The notes under the pieces are model-generated. The model saw only the letters and a program-made list of their open reading frames with translations. It did not search any database and was not told the DNA's origin. A program made the position numbers and the translations under genes. Source: Trichomonas vaginalis G3 (taxonomy: Eukaryota; Parabasalia; Trichomonadida; Trichomonadidae). From it: a DNA stretch of 64,000 nt. Location of the stretch: positions 2,356,001 to 2,420,000 of the forward strand of contig NC_067205.1 in NCBI RefSeq assembly GCF_026262505.1. Reading direction: 5' to 3'. Positions 34,690 to 47,091 of this stretch are shown in pieces; within the stretch, counting starts at the first letter, position 1; every line of letters starts with the position of its first letter.

Positions 34690-36286
34690 GACCTGCTGCC
34701 AAATCTGCTCGATGGAAGCTGTCGTTATGCCAATCTGAGGAGCCCCAGCAGGTTTCATCGAACGAATCTTCAAAAGAAGCATCTTCCGTGAAAAGTGCTA
34801 TTGGTTTTGTAAACTTCTTTGCTTTCAATTCATCTGGACCGTCTCTGTCACCAGTATATTGTATTTGAACTGTACCAACAGTTGAAATACCACCCATAAA
34901 GTCTTCTGAGTCAGCAAATGGAATGCCAAGCCAAAAGTTTGAACGGTCTCCATTTGTATATTGAGTTTTTTGACCTCCTGTATGAGTCCATACTTTCACA
35001 TATGGCATAATTTTTGCATTTCAGGGTTAATGGTTGTTGTGAAGTTGTTGTTAAAGTTCATAGCATCTAATGTCAAGTTGTATGACCTCATATCCTCAAC
35101 TGTAGAATATTCTTCTCTTGGATAATATTTACCATCTATGTTTATATTGATATTTAATACCAGGGTTGTAGAAAACAAGAATAGTCATTTATAGTTCGTC
35201 TGAACAGTACAAACATAGTATCTGCATGTTTCATTGCAGTTGTTAAAGCAATATCTGTTCTTGCACCTGCGGCTCCTGGATTTGGTTTTCCAACTTCACC
35301 TGCAAAGTCTTTGACAGATATTTGGTGTATAGGGAACATAAGTGGAACTGCAATATATTTGGCAGCTAAAGCATTTGAAATATCTGGGTCCAACATAAAA
35401 CGGCAAGTCTGCTTTCTATTCTCTTGCATTCAAATTTTTCGCATGTGAACTTAACTGGGTCCCAAGCATCTCCAGCAGCATTGAAATAATAGTTTACTTC
35501 AGTGTTGAGGTTTGAGAAACCAAAGTCTAAGTCAACTTTGTCTTTGCAAAAGTCACAGAACTTGGCTCCACCAGTTCCAGCTACAGTAATGCTGAATGGG
35601 TCTTGTGTGGTGCAATGACTAAGTTATTTTTGCTTGGAGTAAGTTCGATAGAAATTTTTCCTGCCCAGTTTGGCAAGTATCTTAAAAACCTGAAGATGAG
35701 GAAAGATGACAAAGGAACTCTAAGTTTCAGTTTTACTTTAGTGGCAGCATTTCCATCTGAACCAGAAAGGTTAACATAAACTCCTGGAACGTTAGGGTCA
35801 AGTCTTCTTATTTTCTCAATAGTTGCATACTGGTCTGTTTGTTCTCTAGCTTGTGGTTGTACTGAGTTTCTCAAAGCGAACCATTCATAGTTTGCCCATG
35901 TTACTGTTTGAACTAATCAGAGTTAGAATATATCTTATATCCCATGAAAACTTCTGGAGCATATTGGTATCCGACATAGAAAATTCCATTGCAACCTTTC
36001 TTGTCAGACAACTTGGCAGAAGGTTTTATTTCAATGTCTTGTTCCACGTATAAGAATGAGTTGTCAATAGAAATAATATGAAACCTGTCGCAAGCAATAT
36101 CTACTGTTGTTGAAGAACCTTCTCCAAACTCACCTACGTTTCCATAAGAAACAGCAGTTGTATATTCGTAAGTTCCAGGAACTATTTCTGACCTTCTAAT
36201 GCATTGTCGCATTCGTTATACCATTCGGAAACATTTCCGTTCATGGCATCCAAAACTGTTGGCGTTATATTCTGAGCGGCGTACAT
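34690..36286 (-). pseudogene. P1 part: major capsid protein candidate region (fossil)
   Basis: Matches the P2 capsid region at 47092-48667. Part of broken element P1. Confidence 0.7.
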
Positions 36287-36318
36287 TTCATATGGGTAAA
36301 AATATAGAATAGTTGGAT

Positions 36319-39058
36319 TTATGTGTCATAATAGAACCCACTCGGACCAAGCTTTACTTTCTTCCTGACTGAGTTTTTAACTCTTCTTTTTCCTTCATTG
36401 CCACTACTTTCACTAGATGAAGTTACTTCTTCACTACTTTCACTTTGTTCTACTCTTCTCTTCTTCTTTGGTGTCGCTTTTTGGTAACTTGCCCTCTGCT
36501 TCAAGTTGTTGCATCTTTGCCTCATGTTCACCTAGTATGTTGTAAATTTCCCATGTCCTTTTTGCCTTTGGGCTCTGGTCGCCATCTCAGGTAACCTATA
36601 TCCTAGAAAGATTTTGTCATAGTTTGTATTTGAGTCTTCGCGTATTGTTTGCATGACTCTTTCCTGAGTTTCCGGTTCAAGCTCTTCAAACAGAGCTTGT
36701 CCATATGGAATAAGCTCGTTTCCAAATATATGTTTTTGTAGCCATTCTGGTTTTCTTTCCATGTTACCAATAATATCTTTTGTGAATGGGAAAGCTTTTA
36801 CCCAACGTTTCAGTCTTGCGTCATTTATTTCTGTAGTTGGTTTTATTTTGTCATGGAACATGTTTTTCAATACTTCCATTCTATGCTGAATATTTTCATC
36901 TGATGTTGGAGTCTTTTGTATGTCGGTGAACATTTTTCGATATTCTTCTACTATGTCAGCCGAATTTTTCTTAGACTCTTGGAAAGATTCCATATTCTCC
37001 GCATACACTTGTTGAGGGTCAAGATTTTTCGGCTGTTCCAAATCTTCATCTAGTTCTGTGAAGTTAGTTTTCCAAAGGAGGGACTTGTTCGTTTCCTTCA
37101 GGCTCTTCTAGCTGTTGTTGCTGAACTATTTCTCCATGTCTGGTTGTATCTGAACTTCTTCCTGTTGAGTTTCTTGTACCTCATCTGCTGGCATTTCATA
37201 TATTCCGAGACCGTTTTTAACAAGTTCCCTATCTAAGTCATCCGGACTCATAACCTTTCTTCTTTCGTTCCGTCTCTATTTTTTACGCGTTTCATGAAGA
37301 GAGTTGAATTATCATTTAGCTCTGACACCAAATATCTCGGAGTAAATTCATTCATGTCATTTGGATGATATGCTATTAAATCATATCCCTTAAGCGAGCT
37401 TGTATTTTCCAGGTTTGAGATTATATCCCATTTGGTGCTGAACATAAAGCTAAATAGGTTCGGGTCAGTATTTCCTTCCTTGAACTTTCTAATAGCTTTC
37501 TTTATATCTGTCAACTAAAGTCAAGAGTATCTGGGTAACCATAATCTTCCTTAAGCATTTTAAGAATTCTTGGTTTCCTTTTTCTCTACTTCTTTTATGT
37601 CCTTGCCTGTTTGTGGTTGTTGTTGTGCAGGGTTTTGAATTGTTGGTTGCTGTGCTGGTTGTGGAGGTGGTTGTTGTGCTGGTTTTGGTTGTGGTGCTGG
37701 ATTTTGAACTGTTGGTTGCTGTGCTGGATTTTGAACTGTTTGGTTTTGGTTGTTGTTGTGGTGCTGGATTTTTGAACTGTTGGTTTTGTGTTGGTTTGGT
37801 GCATGCCTGTGTCTGTGTCCATGTGACGATGTAAATGTTTTAGGTAGTCCTGGTGCAGGTGCTTCTCTTGGAGGGTTTGGTGGTATATAAGTTCCACCAG
37901 CTGGCACATATGTTCCATCTGCAGCATAATGTCCTACCTGACTTTTCGTTCTTAAGAAAGCATTTACTAGGTCTGTTTTGGTCTGTTGTAACTCTTTTTC
38001 TTGACTTTCCACAACAGTTGCCTCTAACGGCGTCATAGGCACTTTGAACTGCCTGTCTCGTTGCTGCATCTGTTATTTTCGTCATATTTTTGTGCTACTT
38101 CTCTTAACTCTTTGTCGAAACCTTCAGACTTCAGTTTCTTTCCAGATGAGAAGTCGTTCACTAGTTTCACCTTACTATGAAAGCTTCGAAGGCATTCTTA
38201 AAGTCAGCATTCATTAAAGCTTCATTTGAACTGTCTTCATCCGCTTGTATTTTTGTCCTTATTGACCCTATAAGTTGGGCTGCTTTAGCGTTGGCTTGGG
38301 CATCTAACCAGTCATTATTAGCTTTTATATATTCTGCGCTTTTCATTGCCTTTTGCATGGCTGCGTCGTTATTTTTACTTTCTTGTGCTAAGTTTTCATA
38401 CTGTACGGTTTGGTTTTGCAACTGTAAAAGTTTTTCTGCCTTTACATTTGCTTCAACTTCTTTTTTTACTCATCGCTATCCATATATGTCTTCATGGCTT
38501 TTTGTTTTATCTCTTCATCTTTCAGTACTTTATATTGAGTAGTATGGTTTTTCAAATTTATAACATCTTGTTCCATTTTTGCTAACTTCTGCTGCTTTTT
38601 CTGACACTTTTTTCGCATATTCCTCTGTACTTAGTTCTTTCAGTTGTTCTTCTTCTTCTTTTTCTCTACGTTTAACTCATTGAGTTCTTTGTGTGTCTGT
38701 CATATTCTAGTTTCTTTTCGTTTTCACTTATTTGTTTCTGTATGTCCTATGTTTGACTTTTTGACATCTGTTATTTGATTTTTGAGTGAACTCAAATTCA
38801 TTTGACTTTGAGGGTTATAAGCTGTTCCGTCTGCAGCTCCACCATAGCCTGCCATTTTCGCTAAAAGTGCCGCTCTTAAACCTCCACTCTGTGCACCAAT
38901 AACTCGGTTTAAAAGCATAGTGTTGCTTGACATTTGTTGCAACATAGTGGGGTCATTCATCATTTGTTGTTGCAACTGTTGTTGTGGTGTCAGTTTTACT
39001 ATTGGATGTTTCAATGCTCCCTTCCTCTTACGTATATCTTACGTAGCTTACGTGGCAT
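36319..39058 (-). pseudogene. P1 part: Gln/Pro-rich structural-type protein region (fossil)
   Basis: Matches the P2 region at 43858-47059. A TCACTT initiator (minus strand, 39062-39067) precedes its start codon, as in P2. Confidence 0.7.
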
Positions 39059-39378
39059 TTTAAGTGAAGTAAAAAACGGTTTTTGACAGATGTTTATATG
39101 ACACTTTTTGTTCAGCACAAAAAAACTACTCGTCAAAGTGTTGTCAGTTTTGTAAAATAACCGTCCTATCTCATTCTATAAGGGGGAAAAGGCTTCTCAA
39201 AGTATACTTCCTTGGAACGCCTGTAACTTTTCCTGTAGCGACGATAGACCCTTACTTGTCCGGACAAAGTTACACTATTTTGAGTGCTCTACAAAAAAGT
39301 CAACGGCTGGCTCGTCCTCAGAATTTTTTTATGGGCTAGAGGGCGCAACGCGCCTGGAAGCCCCACTACCTTTTTTTT

Positions 39379-41020
39379 AAATGTAATTTCAAATAGAAGT
39401 AAAAATCAATATTCATATTCTGTATTTTAAATTGAAGTATTATTGGAGCTTTTGAATGTAACTATACCATTTCCAGCTTACATGAATATGATCCATTATG
39501 TAGTATCCAGTTTCTCAGCTAAATAAGAGATTTGAATATTAACTTTTGAGGATTTGACTGAAAATAATATAATGAAAATGAGTCATTACAGAAATATTTT
39601 ATATTCAATAAACCATTTTTCGTAAATGAGAGTTCTTATCTTTTATCAAAAATCGCAAGAAGTCTCTTGAAAATCTTGGAGTTCCTTAAGAAACGATATT
39701 ATTCAAGATGCATGTCGAGACAATTTAATCAAATTAATCAGAAATCGAAGCAAAACCTCACATTTATTAATAATTTTAAGTAAGATTTAAAATTCAAGAT
39801 TAGAATGTCTACTGAATGCTAACAAATACGAATAAAATCTCATCTCTCGACTAGGATATTAATATGAAACAGGTTTTCGTTAAATCTAATATAAAAATGA
39901 ATAAAAACTCAACTTTTACACTTTTTATTCAAGTATTTTACTAATATAGATCATGGTTTATCAATACTTAGTACTATCTTTTTTGAAACAAATGAGAATA
40001 AGGATGATATTTGTGATTTTAAATAATTTTTTAAGATTCGTCTTTAATTCATCACATTGTGAGATGTATAAAGCATTCCCATAACTCATTCTGCTTAATT
40101 GATCAATTCAAAATTCCAAAAAAAATTCAAAAATTCAAAAATGAAAATCAAAAATCTGATTTTCTCTTGAAAAAATCAATTACAAAAAATTTGGAAAATA
40201 AAAGTATTGTATAATTAGCCAAATCATCAAATTAACACGTTTTTACTCATAAAAAACACCTAATTTTGATTTTGATATCATATTTGATAAAATGTCATTT
40301 TAAGAGTTGATATAATGTCATCATTGTTGATGAAAATATTAATACTATAACAAAATTCTTATTTTAAGATAGTAAAATAATAACGTTTTTATTTCAACAA
40401 CAACAAGTAAATAGATGAATGGATACGTACTGTATCGCATAAATGTAGTAACTATCATCTAGATTTGAGTTATGAATATTCCAATCAAAATGTATAAATT
40501 TGAAATCAGAAATATCCAAAGATTATGTGAGGCACTGTACACTAATTATAGAGGTCATTTTAATACATAAGTAACTTATATAATAAAACCGATTTTTAAT
40601 TTCTTATTGCAATGATTTCCTCAAATCTTAGTAACTTTTTCTATATTCAAGTCATTTGAATATGTATCATAAGGAAGGAAAAAAACAAAATTACGAGGAA
40701 TTCTGTCGTTGCATTTTGGAGTTGCAAAATTTCGATTTTTAATGTGGGATTTTAGCATGTGTAATCTTGTTCTTATCTCAACGCGAGGGTATAGCTGCAG
40801 TATGATTTAAATTAAAGAAGTTGAACTTAAATTGAATAATACTGGAGAATAACTGACAATGCAACTAATTGTATATTACAAGATAGTTGCCAATTGGAGT
40901 AATAAATTATTCTGCATCAATCATTTCTTTCGTTTCTGGCATGGCGAGCAGAAAGAAAGCGATCAGTAACCCTAGGAAAAAAGAAGAGGGGTGTCACTTT
41001 TCGTGAATGTACCTTTTTTA
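39379..41020. other. AT-rich intergenic DNA between the Polintons
   Basis: No gene recognised. A less AT-rich patch at about 40920-41010 carries TGTCACTTTT (40992-41001) and GTGAATGTACC, motifs shared with other elements in the window, directly before the MITE. Confidence 0.5.
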
Positions 41021-41520
41021 AAGGGATCACTGCCTTAGTTTACAACTATTCAATTTTTAACATTTGCTTTAAAAATGGTATAACAACAAAGAATTAGCGA
41101 CCAATATTATGAAATATATAATCAATGATACAATACTATCTTATGTGCAAATTTTCGAAAAAAGTATTCAAATATCTAGTGTGGTGAAGCGCAGAAAGTC
41201 CTCTAGATTTGGGTTGTTGACTTTTTTCAATAATGAAGATATAGACTCTTAATCATATTTAAACATATTATTTCAATAAAAAATGAACATCGGATGGACC
41301 AATTTTGAGAAATCTTGATCAGCGGGCTCTCAGTGGAAACTCCAATGTTTAAGGTTTTGATCAAATCTCTTCTTATTGATATCTGAAACGACAAATAGGT
41401 AGATAATGGTATGGACATGTTACGGTCATGGTTATGCAGAATGATATCTATTCTATCAAGAGAAAATAGACCTCGAAGTGTCGAAAATTGAATAGTTGTA
41501 AACTAAAGCGGTGATCCCTT
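41021..41520. mobile_element. 500-bp MITE with ~38-bp inverted ends
   Basis: The ends are AAGGGATCACTGCCTTAGTT (41021 on) and a near-perfect complement ending GTGATCCCTT at 41520; the match continues for about 38 bases with one or two differences. The flanks read TTTTTTAA on the left and TTAAGT on the right, compatible with a TTAA or TA target duplication (piggyBac- or Tc1/mariner-type). A 63-codon minus-strand frame inside has no firm transposase motif. Confidence 0.75.
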
Positions 41521-42590
41521 AAGTAAAAGTCAAATGTAAGTAATTAATAAAAAAGGTAATATTTTAAACATGATTTTGTTACACTTTTTGATAACAAGAG
41601 ACCAGGATCTCGCTGACAGTTCTCAGGTCTGGCTTTCACAAATGCCCTTCTGATCAAGGGAAGGAGATGAATCCGGTCCTGGGAACTGTCATAAGACGAA
41701 ATGGCGGAAGTGAGGTGAAGTCAAAAAGTGACATATATTTGGCCGGCTAAATTTCCCTTTAGTTTACATGTCAAAATTACAATAAATTAATTATTTTGCT
41801 TAGCAATTAGCTATGTATTAAAACTAAAATTATTACTATTCAATTCTTTACATTCAAATATTAAACAATTCAAATTTAATAACAAAGATATTACAATAAA
41901 TAAAAAAAATGATTAAAAATGTCCCTGAAAATTTTCTGAAAGCTATCTCGTGTTTAGGTCTCAATTTTTTTTAGAAATAGAAAAAGATTGGATTTAACTT
42001 TCAAACATTATATATAGTTTTGTATATGGAAGCCTTTAAATACAAGTTAATGATATGGAGTTGTATTGCGAGGAAGAGGGAATCAAAGAAATTGACGAAG
42101 TTCCAGAATTTTATTCAACAATTCTTAATCAATTATACCGAAACTTATCTTACCATCCAAATCAAATCACATTACATACGGAATAAACATTTAATCTTTT
42201 ACCATTAAAATTATATTTATACGTTATTTAATTTTTTACGTCTAAGTTGAATAGGATAATAGCCGAAGATATAAAGTAACTATAGTTTACAAGCTAAGGA
42301 ACAAATCAGCATTGAAACTAAAAAATGCTGAAATATTATAATAAATTGAAGAAATACTGTGATAGAATACCTAGTTATACTAGATACTATTATAATATGA
42401 ATTCATTTGTATTGAATATCGATAATAAAAAATCGATGAAATATTAAAATGAGAATAAATTAATAATGAGATTATAAATTAGAATTATTTCTCTTTTATT
42501 TAAAATAAAAACTTAGTTCTATTTAAATTCGATAAAGAAGTACGAAAAAGTTGTATTATACGTATGATGTTGCCCGATGTTTGGTAACAC

Positions 42591-42594
<4 letters not shown>
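41521..42594. other. intergenic DNA with one structured GC-rich patch
   Basis: Mostly AT-rich. At 41615-41690 a 13-base stem (GACAGTTCTCAGG with CCTGGGAACTGTC, one G-T wobble) encloses CCCTT-CTGATC-AAGGG. AAAAGTGACA follows at 41724-41733. A run of about 30 A (42595-42624) marks the border with Polinton P2. Confidence 0.5.
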
Positions 42595-42626
<32 letters not shown>

Positions 42627-42631
42627 TAGTG

Positions 42632-42662
42632 GGGCTCCCAGGCACTTCGTGCCTTCTAGCCC
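42632..42662. repeat. P2 terminal hairpin
   Basis: GGGCT...AGCCC encloses AGGCAC-TTC-GTGCCT. The same structure with different stem bases sits at the P1 tip (39333-39363). Confidence 0.6.
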
Positions 42663-43090
42663 TGAGGATGTTTTGTCAAGACTTCTTCGTAAATGTTTTG
42701 TCAAGACTTCTTCGTAAATGTTTTGTCAAGACTTCTTCATCGTAAATGTTTTGTCAAGACTTCTTCATCGTAAAATCAGACAAAAATATATTTTATGTTA
42801 GAATGTTAGATCTAACATGTTTTCTAACATGTTTTCTAACATCGTTGAAAACTCATGATTTCATCGTAAAGACTTTGTCAAGACTTCTTCGTAAATGTTT
42901 TGTCAAGACTTCTTCATCGTAAAATCAGACAAAAATATATTTTATGTTAGAATGTTAGATCTAACATGTTTTCTAACATGTTTTCTAACATCGTTGAAAA
43001 CTCATGATTTCATCGTAAAGACTTTGTCAAGACTTCTTCGTATATGTTTTGTCAAGACTTCTTCGTAAATGTTTTGTCATGATTTCATCG
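42660..43090. repeat. direct repeats in the P2 end
   Basis: Roughly ten copies of TTTTGTCAAGACTTCTTC, often spaced by CGTAAATG, interleaved with the palindromic cassettes. Part of the terminal repeat region of P2. Confidence 0.75.
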
Positions 43091-43758
43091 TAATGAGCGT
43101 AAAGGACCCAAAAATATATTTTAGGTGAAGAGGTGAGATTTCACCTGTTTTTTCACCTAATTTTTCACCCGTTGAATTTTCATGAAATTTACACCAAAAA
43201 TATATTTTAGGTGAAGAGGTGAGATTTCACCTCTTTTCTAACATGTTTTCTAACATCGTGAATTTTCATGAAATTTACACCAAAAATAATGTTTATGTTA
43301 GAATGTTAGATCTAACACCTTTTCTAACATGTTTTCTAACATCGTGAATTTTCATGAAATTTACACCAAAAATATACTACTAGGGTCATTTACGAAGAAA
43401 TCTCAACAAAGTCTTTACGATGAAATCTTAACAAAACATAGACAAGAAAGTTCATGAGAAATTAGATGAAGAAGTCTTAACAAAGTCTTTACGAAGAAAT
43501 CTCAACAAAGTCTTTACGAAGAAAGTTCATGAGAAATTAGATGAAGAAGTCTTAACAAAGTCTTTACGAAGAAATTCATGAGTTTTCTACGATGTTAGAA
43601 AACATGTTAGAAAACATGTTAGATCTAACATTCTAACATAAAATATATTTTTATTGAATTCCGTATGAAATTTCATGAGTTTTGTATGTTTTAGACCATG
43701 TTAGAAAACATGTTAGAAAACATGTTAGATCTAACATTCTAACATAAAATATATTTTT
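42784..43758. repeat. seven palindromic cassettes in the P2 end
   Basis: About 60-bp units at 42784-42842, 42931-42991, 43110-43171, 43190-43258, 43281-43345, 43591-43651 and 43697-43758; the last two are inverted. The core type is TGTTAGATCTAACA flanked by one more TGTTAG on the left and two more CTAACA on the right, after an AAAATATATTTT lead. The units at 43110 and 43190 use GGTGAGATTTCACC instead. Five further units lie between P2 genes (55.7-58.1 kb). Confidence 0.8.
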
Positions 43759-43848
43759 GGGTCATTTACACTCATTTATGAAGAAATCTCAACAAAGTCT
43801 TTATGAAGAAGTCACAACAAAACATCTGTCAAAAACCGCTTTTTAACT

Positions 43849-43854
43849 TCACTT
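43849..43854 (+). promoter_or_regulatory. trichomonad-type initiator of the first P2 gene
   Basis: TCACTT with its A at 43851, seven bases before the ATG at 43858. It matches the TCAYW initiator known from T. vaginalis. A similar TCATA (47083-47087) precedes the capsid-region ATG at 47092. Confidence 0.6.
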
Positions 43855-43857
43855 AAA

Positions 43858-46800
43858 ATGCCACGTAAGCTACGTAAGAATATACGTAAGAGGAAGAGAG
43901 CATTGAAACATCCAATAGTAAAACTGACACCACAACAACAGTTGCAACAACAAATGATGAATGACCCCACTATGTTGCAACAAATGTCAAGCAATCCTAT
44001 GCTTTTAAACCGAGTTGTTGGTGCACAGAGTGGAGGTTTAAGAGCGGCACTTTTAGCGAAAATGGCAGGCTATGGTGGAGCTGCAGACGGAACAGCCTAT
44101 AACCCTCAAAGTCAAATGAATTTGAGTTCACTCAAAAATCAAATAACAGATGTCAAAAAGTCAAACATAGACATACAGAAGCAAATAAGTGAAAACGAAA
44201 AAAACTAGAATATGACAGACACACAAAGAAACTCAATGAGTTAAACGTAGAGAAAAAGAAGAAAGAAGAACAACTGAAAGAACTAAGTACAGAGGAATAT
44301 GCAAAAAAAGTGTCAGAAAAAGCAGCAGAAGTAGCAAAAATGGAACAAGATGTCATAAATTTGAAAAACCATACTACTCAATATAAAATACTGAAAGATG
44401 AAGAGATAAAACAAAAAGCCCTGAAGACATATATGGATAGCGATGAGTATAAAAAAGAAGTTGAAGCAAATGTAAAGGCAGAAAAACTTTTACAGTTGCA
44501 AAACCAAACCGTACAGTATGAAAACTTAGCACAAGAAAGTAAAAATAACGACGCAGCCATGCAAAAGGCAATGAAAAGTGCAGAATATATAAAAGCTAAC
44601 AATGACTGGTTAGATGCCCAAGCCAACGCTAAAGCAGCCCAACTCATAGGGTCAATAAGGACAAAAATACAAGCGGATGAAGATAGTTCAAATGAAGCTT
44701 TAACAAATGCTGACTTTAAGAACGCTTTCGAAGCTCTTCATAGTAAGGTGAAACAAGTGAACGACTTCTCATCTGGAAAGAAACTGAAGTCTGAAGGTTT
44801 CGACAAAGAGTTAAAAGAAGTAGCACAAAATATGACGAAAATAACAGATGCAGCAACGAGACAGGCAGTTCAAAGTGCCTATGACGCCGTTAGAGCAACT
44901 GTTGTGAAAAGTCAAGAAAAAGAGTTACAACAGACCAAAACAGACCTAGTAAATGCTTTCTTAAAAACGAAAAGTCAGGTAGGACATTACGCTGCAGATG
45001 GAACATATGTGCCAGCTGGTGGAACTTATATACCACCAAACCCTCCAAGAGAAGCACCTGCACCAGGACTACCTAGAACATTTACATCGTCACATGGACA
45101 CAGACACAGGCATGCACAACAACCAGCACAACAACCACCTCCACAACCAGCACAACAACCAACACAACAACCAACAGTTCAAAACACTGCACCACAACCA
45201 GCACAACAACAACCACAAACAGAGCAAGGACATAAAAGAAGTAGAGAACAAGGAAACCAAGAATTCTTAAAAATGCTTAAAGAAGACTATGGTTACCCAG
45301 ATAGTATTGACTTTAGTGACAGATATAAAGAAGCTATTAGAAAGTTCAAGGATGGAAATACTGACCCGAACCTATTTAGCTTTATGGCTCTGCACCAAAG
45401 GGGATATAATTTCAAACCTGGAAAATACAAGCTCGCTAAGGGATATGATTTAATAGCATATCATCCAAATGACATGAACGAATTTACTCCGAGATATTTG
45501 ATGTCAGAGCTAAATGACAATTTAACTCTCTTCATGAAACGCGTAAAAAATAGAGACGGAACGAAAGAAGAAAGGTTTATGAGTCCGGATGACTTAGAAA
45601 GGGAACTTGTTGAAAACGGTCTCGGAATATATGAAATGCCAGCAGATGAGGTACAAGAAACTCCACAGGAAGAACTAGTTCAGATACAACCAGACATGGA
45701 AGAAATAGTTCAGCAACAAAAGCTAGAAGAGCCTGAAGGAAACGAACAAGTCCTTCCTTTGGAAACTAACTTCACAGAACTAGATGAAGATTTGGAACAG
45801 CCGAAAAATCTTGACCCTCAACAAGAGTATGCGGAGAATATGGAATATTTCCAAGAGTCTAAAAAAAATTCGGCTGACATAGTAGAAGAATATCGAAAAA
45901 TGTTTGCCGACATACAAAAGACTCCAACATCAGATGAAAATATCCAGCATAGAATGGAAGAACTGAAAAAAAATGTACACAAATACAACAACCCTTTTTA
46001 CTTACGAGCATTTAACGTTCAATCTTCGGATGAACTCGGTGAAGATAAAAGGTTAAATTTCAAGAAAACATATAGAAATGAAACATTGTTTAAAGTTCAT
46101 TCAGAACCTAACCAAGATGGAAACAAACCTACTTTTGTTTCTGCAGACGATGGAACTACAATGAGATGGGGTCATAAAGCTAACCCGGATAGGTGGTTCA
46201 TAAACTTACAACCTCAATTCCAAGAAGTTGTAGACGCAATGGAAGTCAATGGTGAACCAGATATAGCTGGTATTTTCAGCGCGGCTTTAATGCCATTGAA
46301 AGATATGAAAGATGCAGATATTTTGGACCAGTATGAAATGAACATGGCTGATGGAAATATAACACCTGACGTTCTAGAACATTTATCTCAAAGAACTACA
46401 CAGAACCATAGAGATGGTATATTTGGTGAAGAGTTTAGAAAGAAAGTTAGGGAGGGAGAAGAAGAGAACCTATTGTACATGACCTTGCAAACGAAAGTTT
46501 ACAAAATGTCATAAAAACTTACTTTGCAGACAATGAACCGAGAAGGGATGAATATTTAAGAAAACTCAAATGGACAGTACCAAATGAAATGTTAGTATTG
46601 AAAAACATGTTCCTTGACAAAATAAAACCAACTACAGAAATAAACGACGCAAGACTGAAAGATTGGGTAAAAGCTTTCCCATTCACAAAAGATATAGTTG
46701 GTAACATGGAAAGAAAACCAGAATGGCTACAAAAACATATATTTGGAAACGAGCATATTCCATATGGACAGGCACTGTTTGAAGAGCTTGAACCGGAAAC

Positions 46801-47059
46801 TCAGGAAAGAGTCATGCAAACAATACGCGAAGACTCAAATACAGACTATGACAAACTCTTTCTAGGATATAGGTTACCTGAGATGGGCGACCAGAGCCAA
46901 AAGGCAAAAAGGACATGGGAAATTTGCAACATACTAGATGAACATGAGGCAAAGATGCAACAACTTCAAGCAGAGGGCAATGAAGGAAAAAGAAGAGTTA
47001 AAAACTCAGTCAGGAAGAAAGTAAAGCTTGGTCGGAGTGGGTTCTATTATGACATATAA
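43858..47059 (+). other. P2 part: Gln/Pro-rich structural-type protein region
   Basis: The first and largest coding region of P2. It begins with a very basic head (MPRKLRKNIRKRKR), which suggests nucleic-acid binding. Next come a Gln-rich stretch, a long Lys/Glu coiled coil, a Pro/Gln-rich linker with a His-rich patch, and a folded-looking C-terminal part. Its place just before the capsid gene and its length suggest a virion core, scaffold or precursor protein (inference). I know no family for it. It is broken in a few places. The homologous region of P1 is at 36319-39058. Confidence 0.6.
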
Positions 47060-47091
47060 ATCCAACTATTCTATATTTTTACTCATATGAA

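Larger units (their letters stand above)
32016..39378 (-). mobile_element. Polinton/Maverick P1, incomplete and broken
   Basis: A fossil copy about 7.4 kb long that matches the first third of Polinton P2, gene for gene, in opposite orientation and with high identity by eye, so it is young. From its outer end at 39378 inward it holds a Gln/Pro-rich structural-type protein, the major capsid candidate, a small opposite-strand gene, two further structural or unknown proteins and a superfamily 3 helicase region. It has many breaks (ten or more). The outer tip AGCCCCACTACC followed by a T run matches the P2 tip. Its other side adjoins the GTCA-rich array. Confidence 0.85.

Noticed and set aside
42595-42624. 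Run of about 30 A as a retroposed poly(A) tail
   Set aside because: It lies at the outer tip of a Polinton and the other copy has a matching T run at its tip; no retro-element sequence precedes it.
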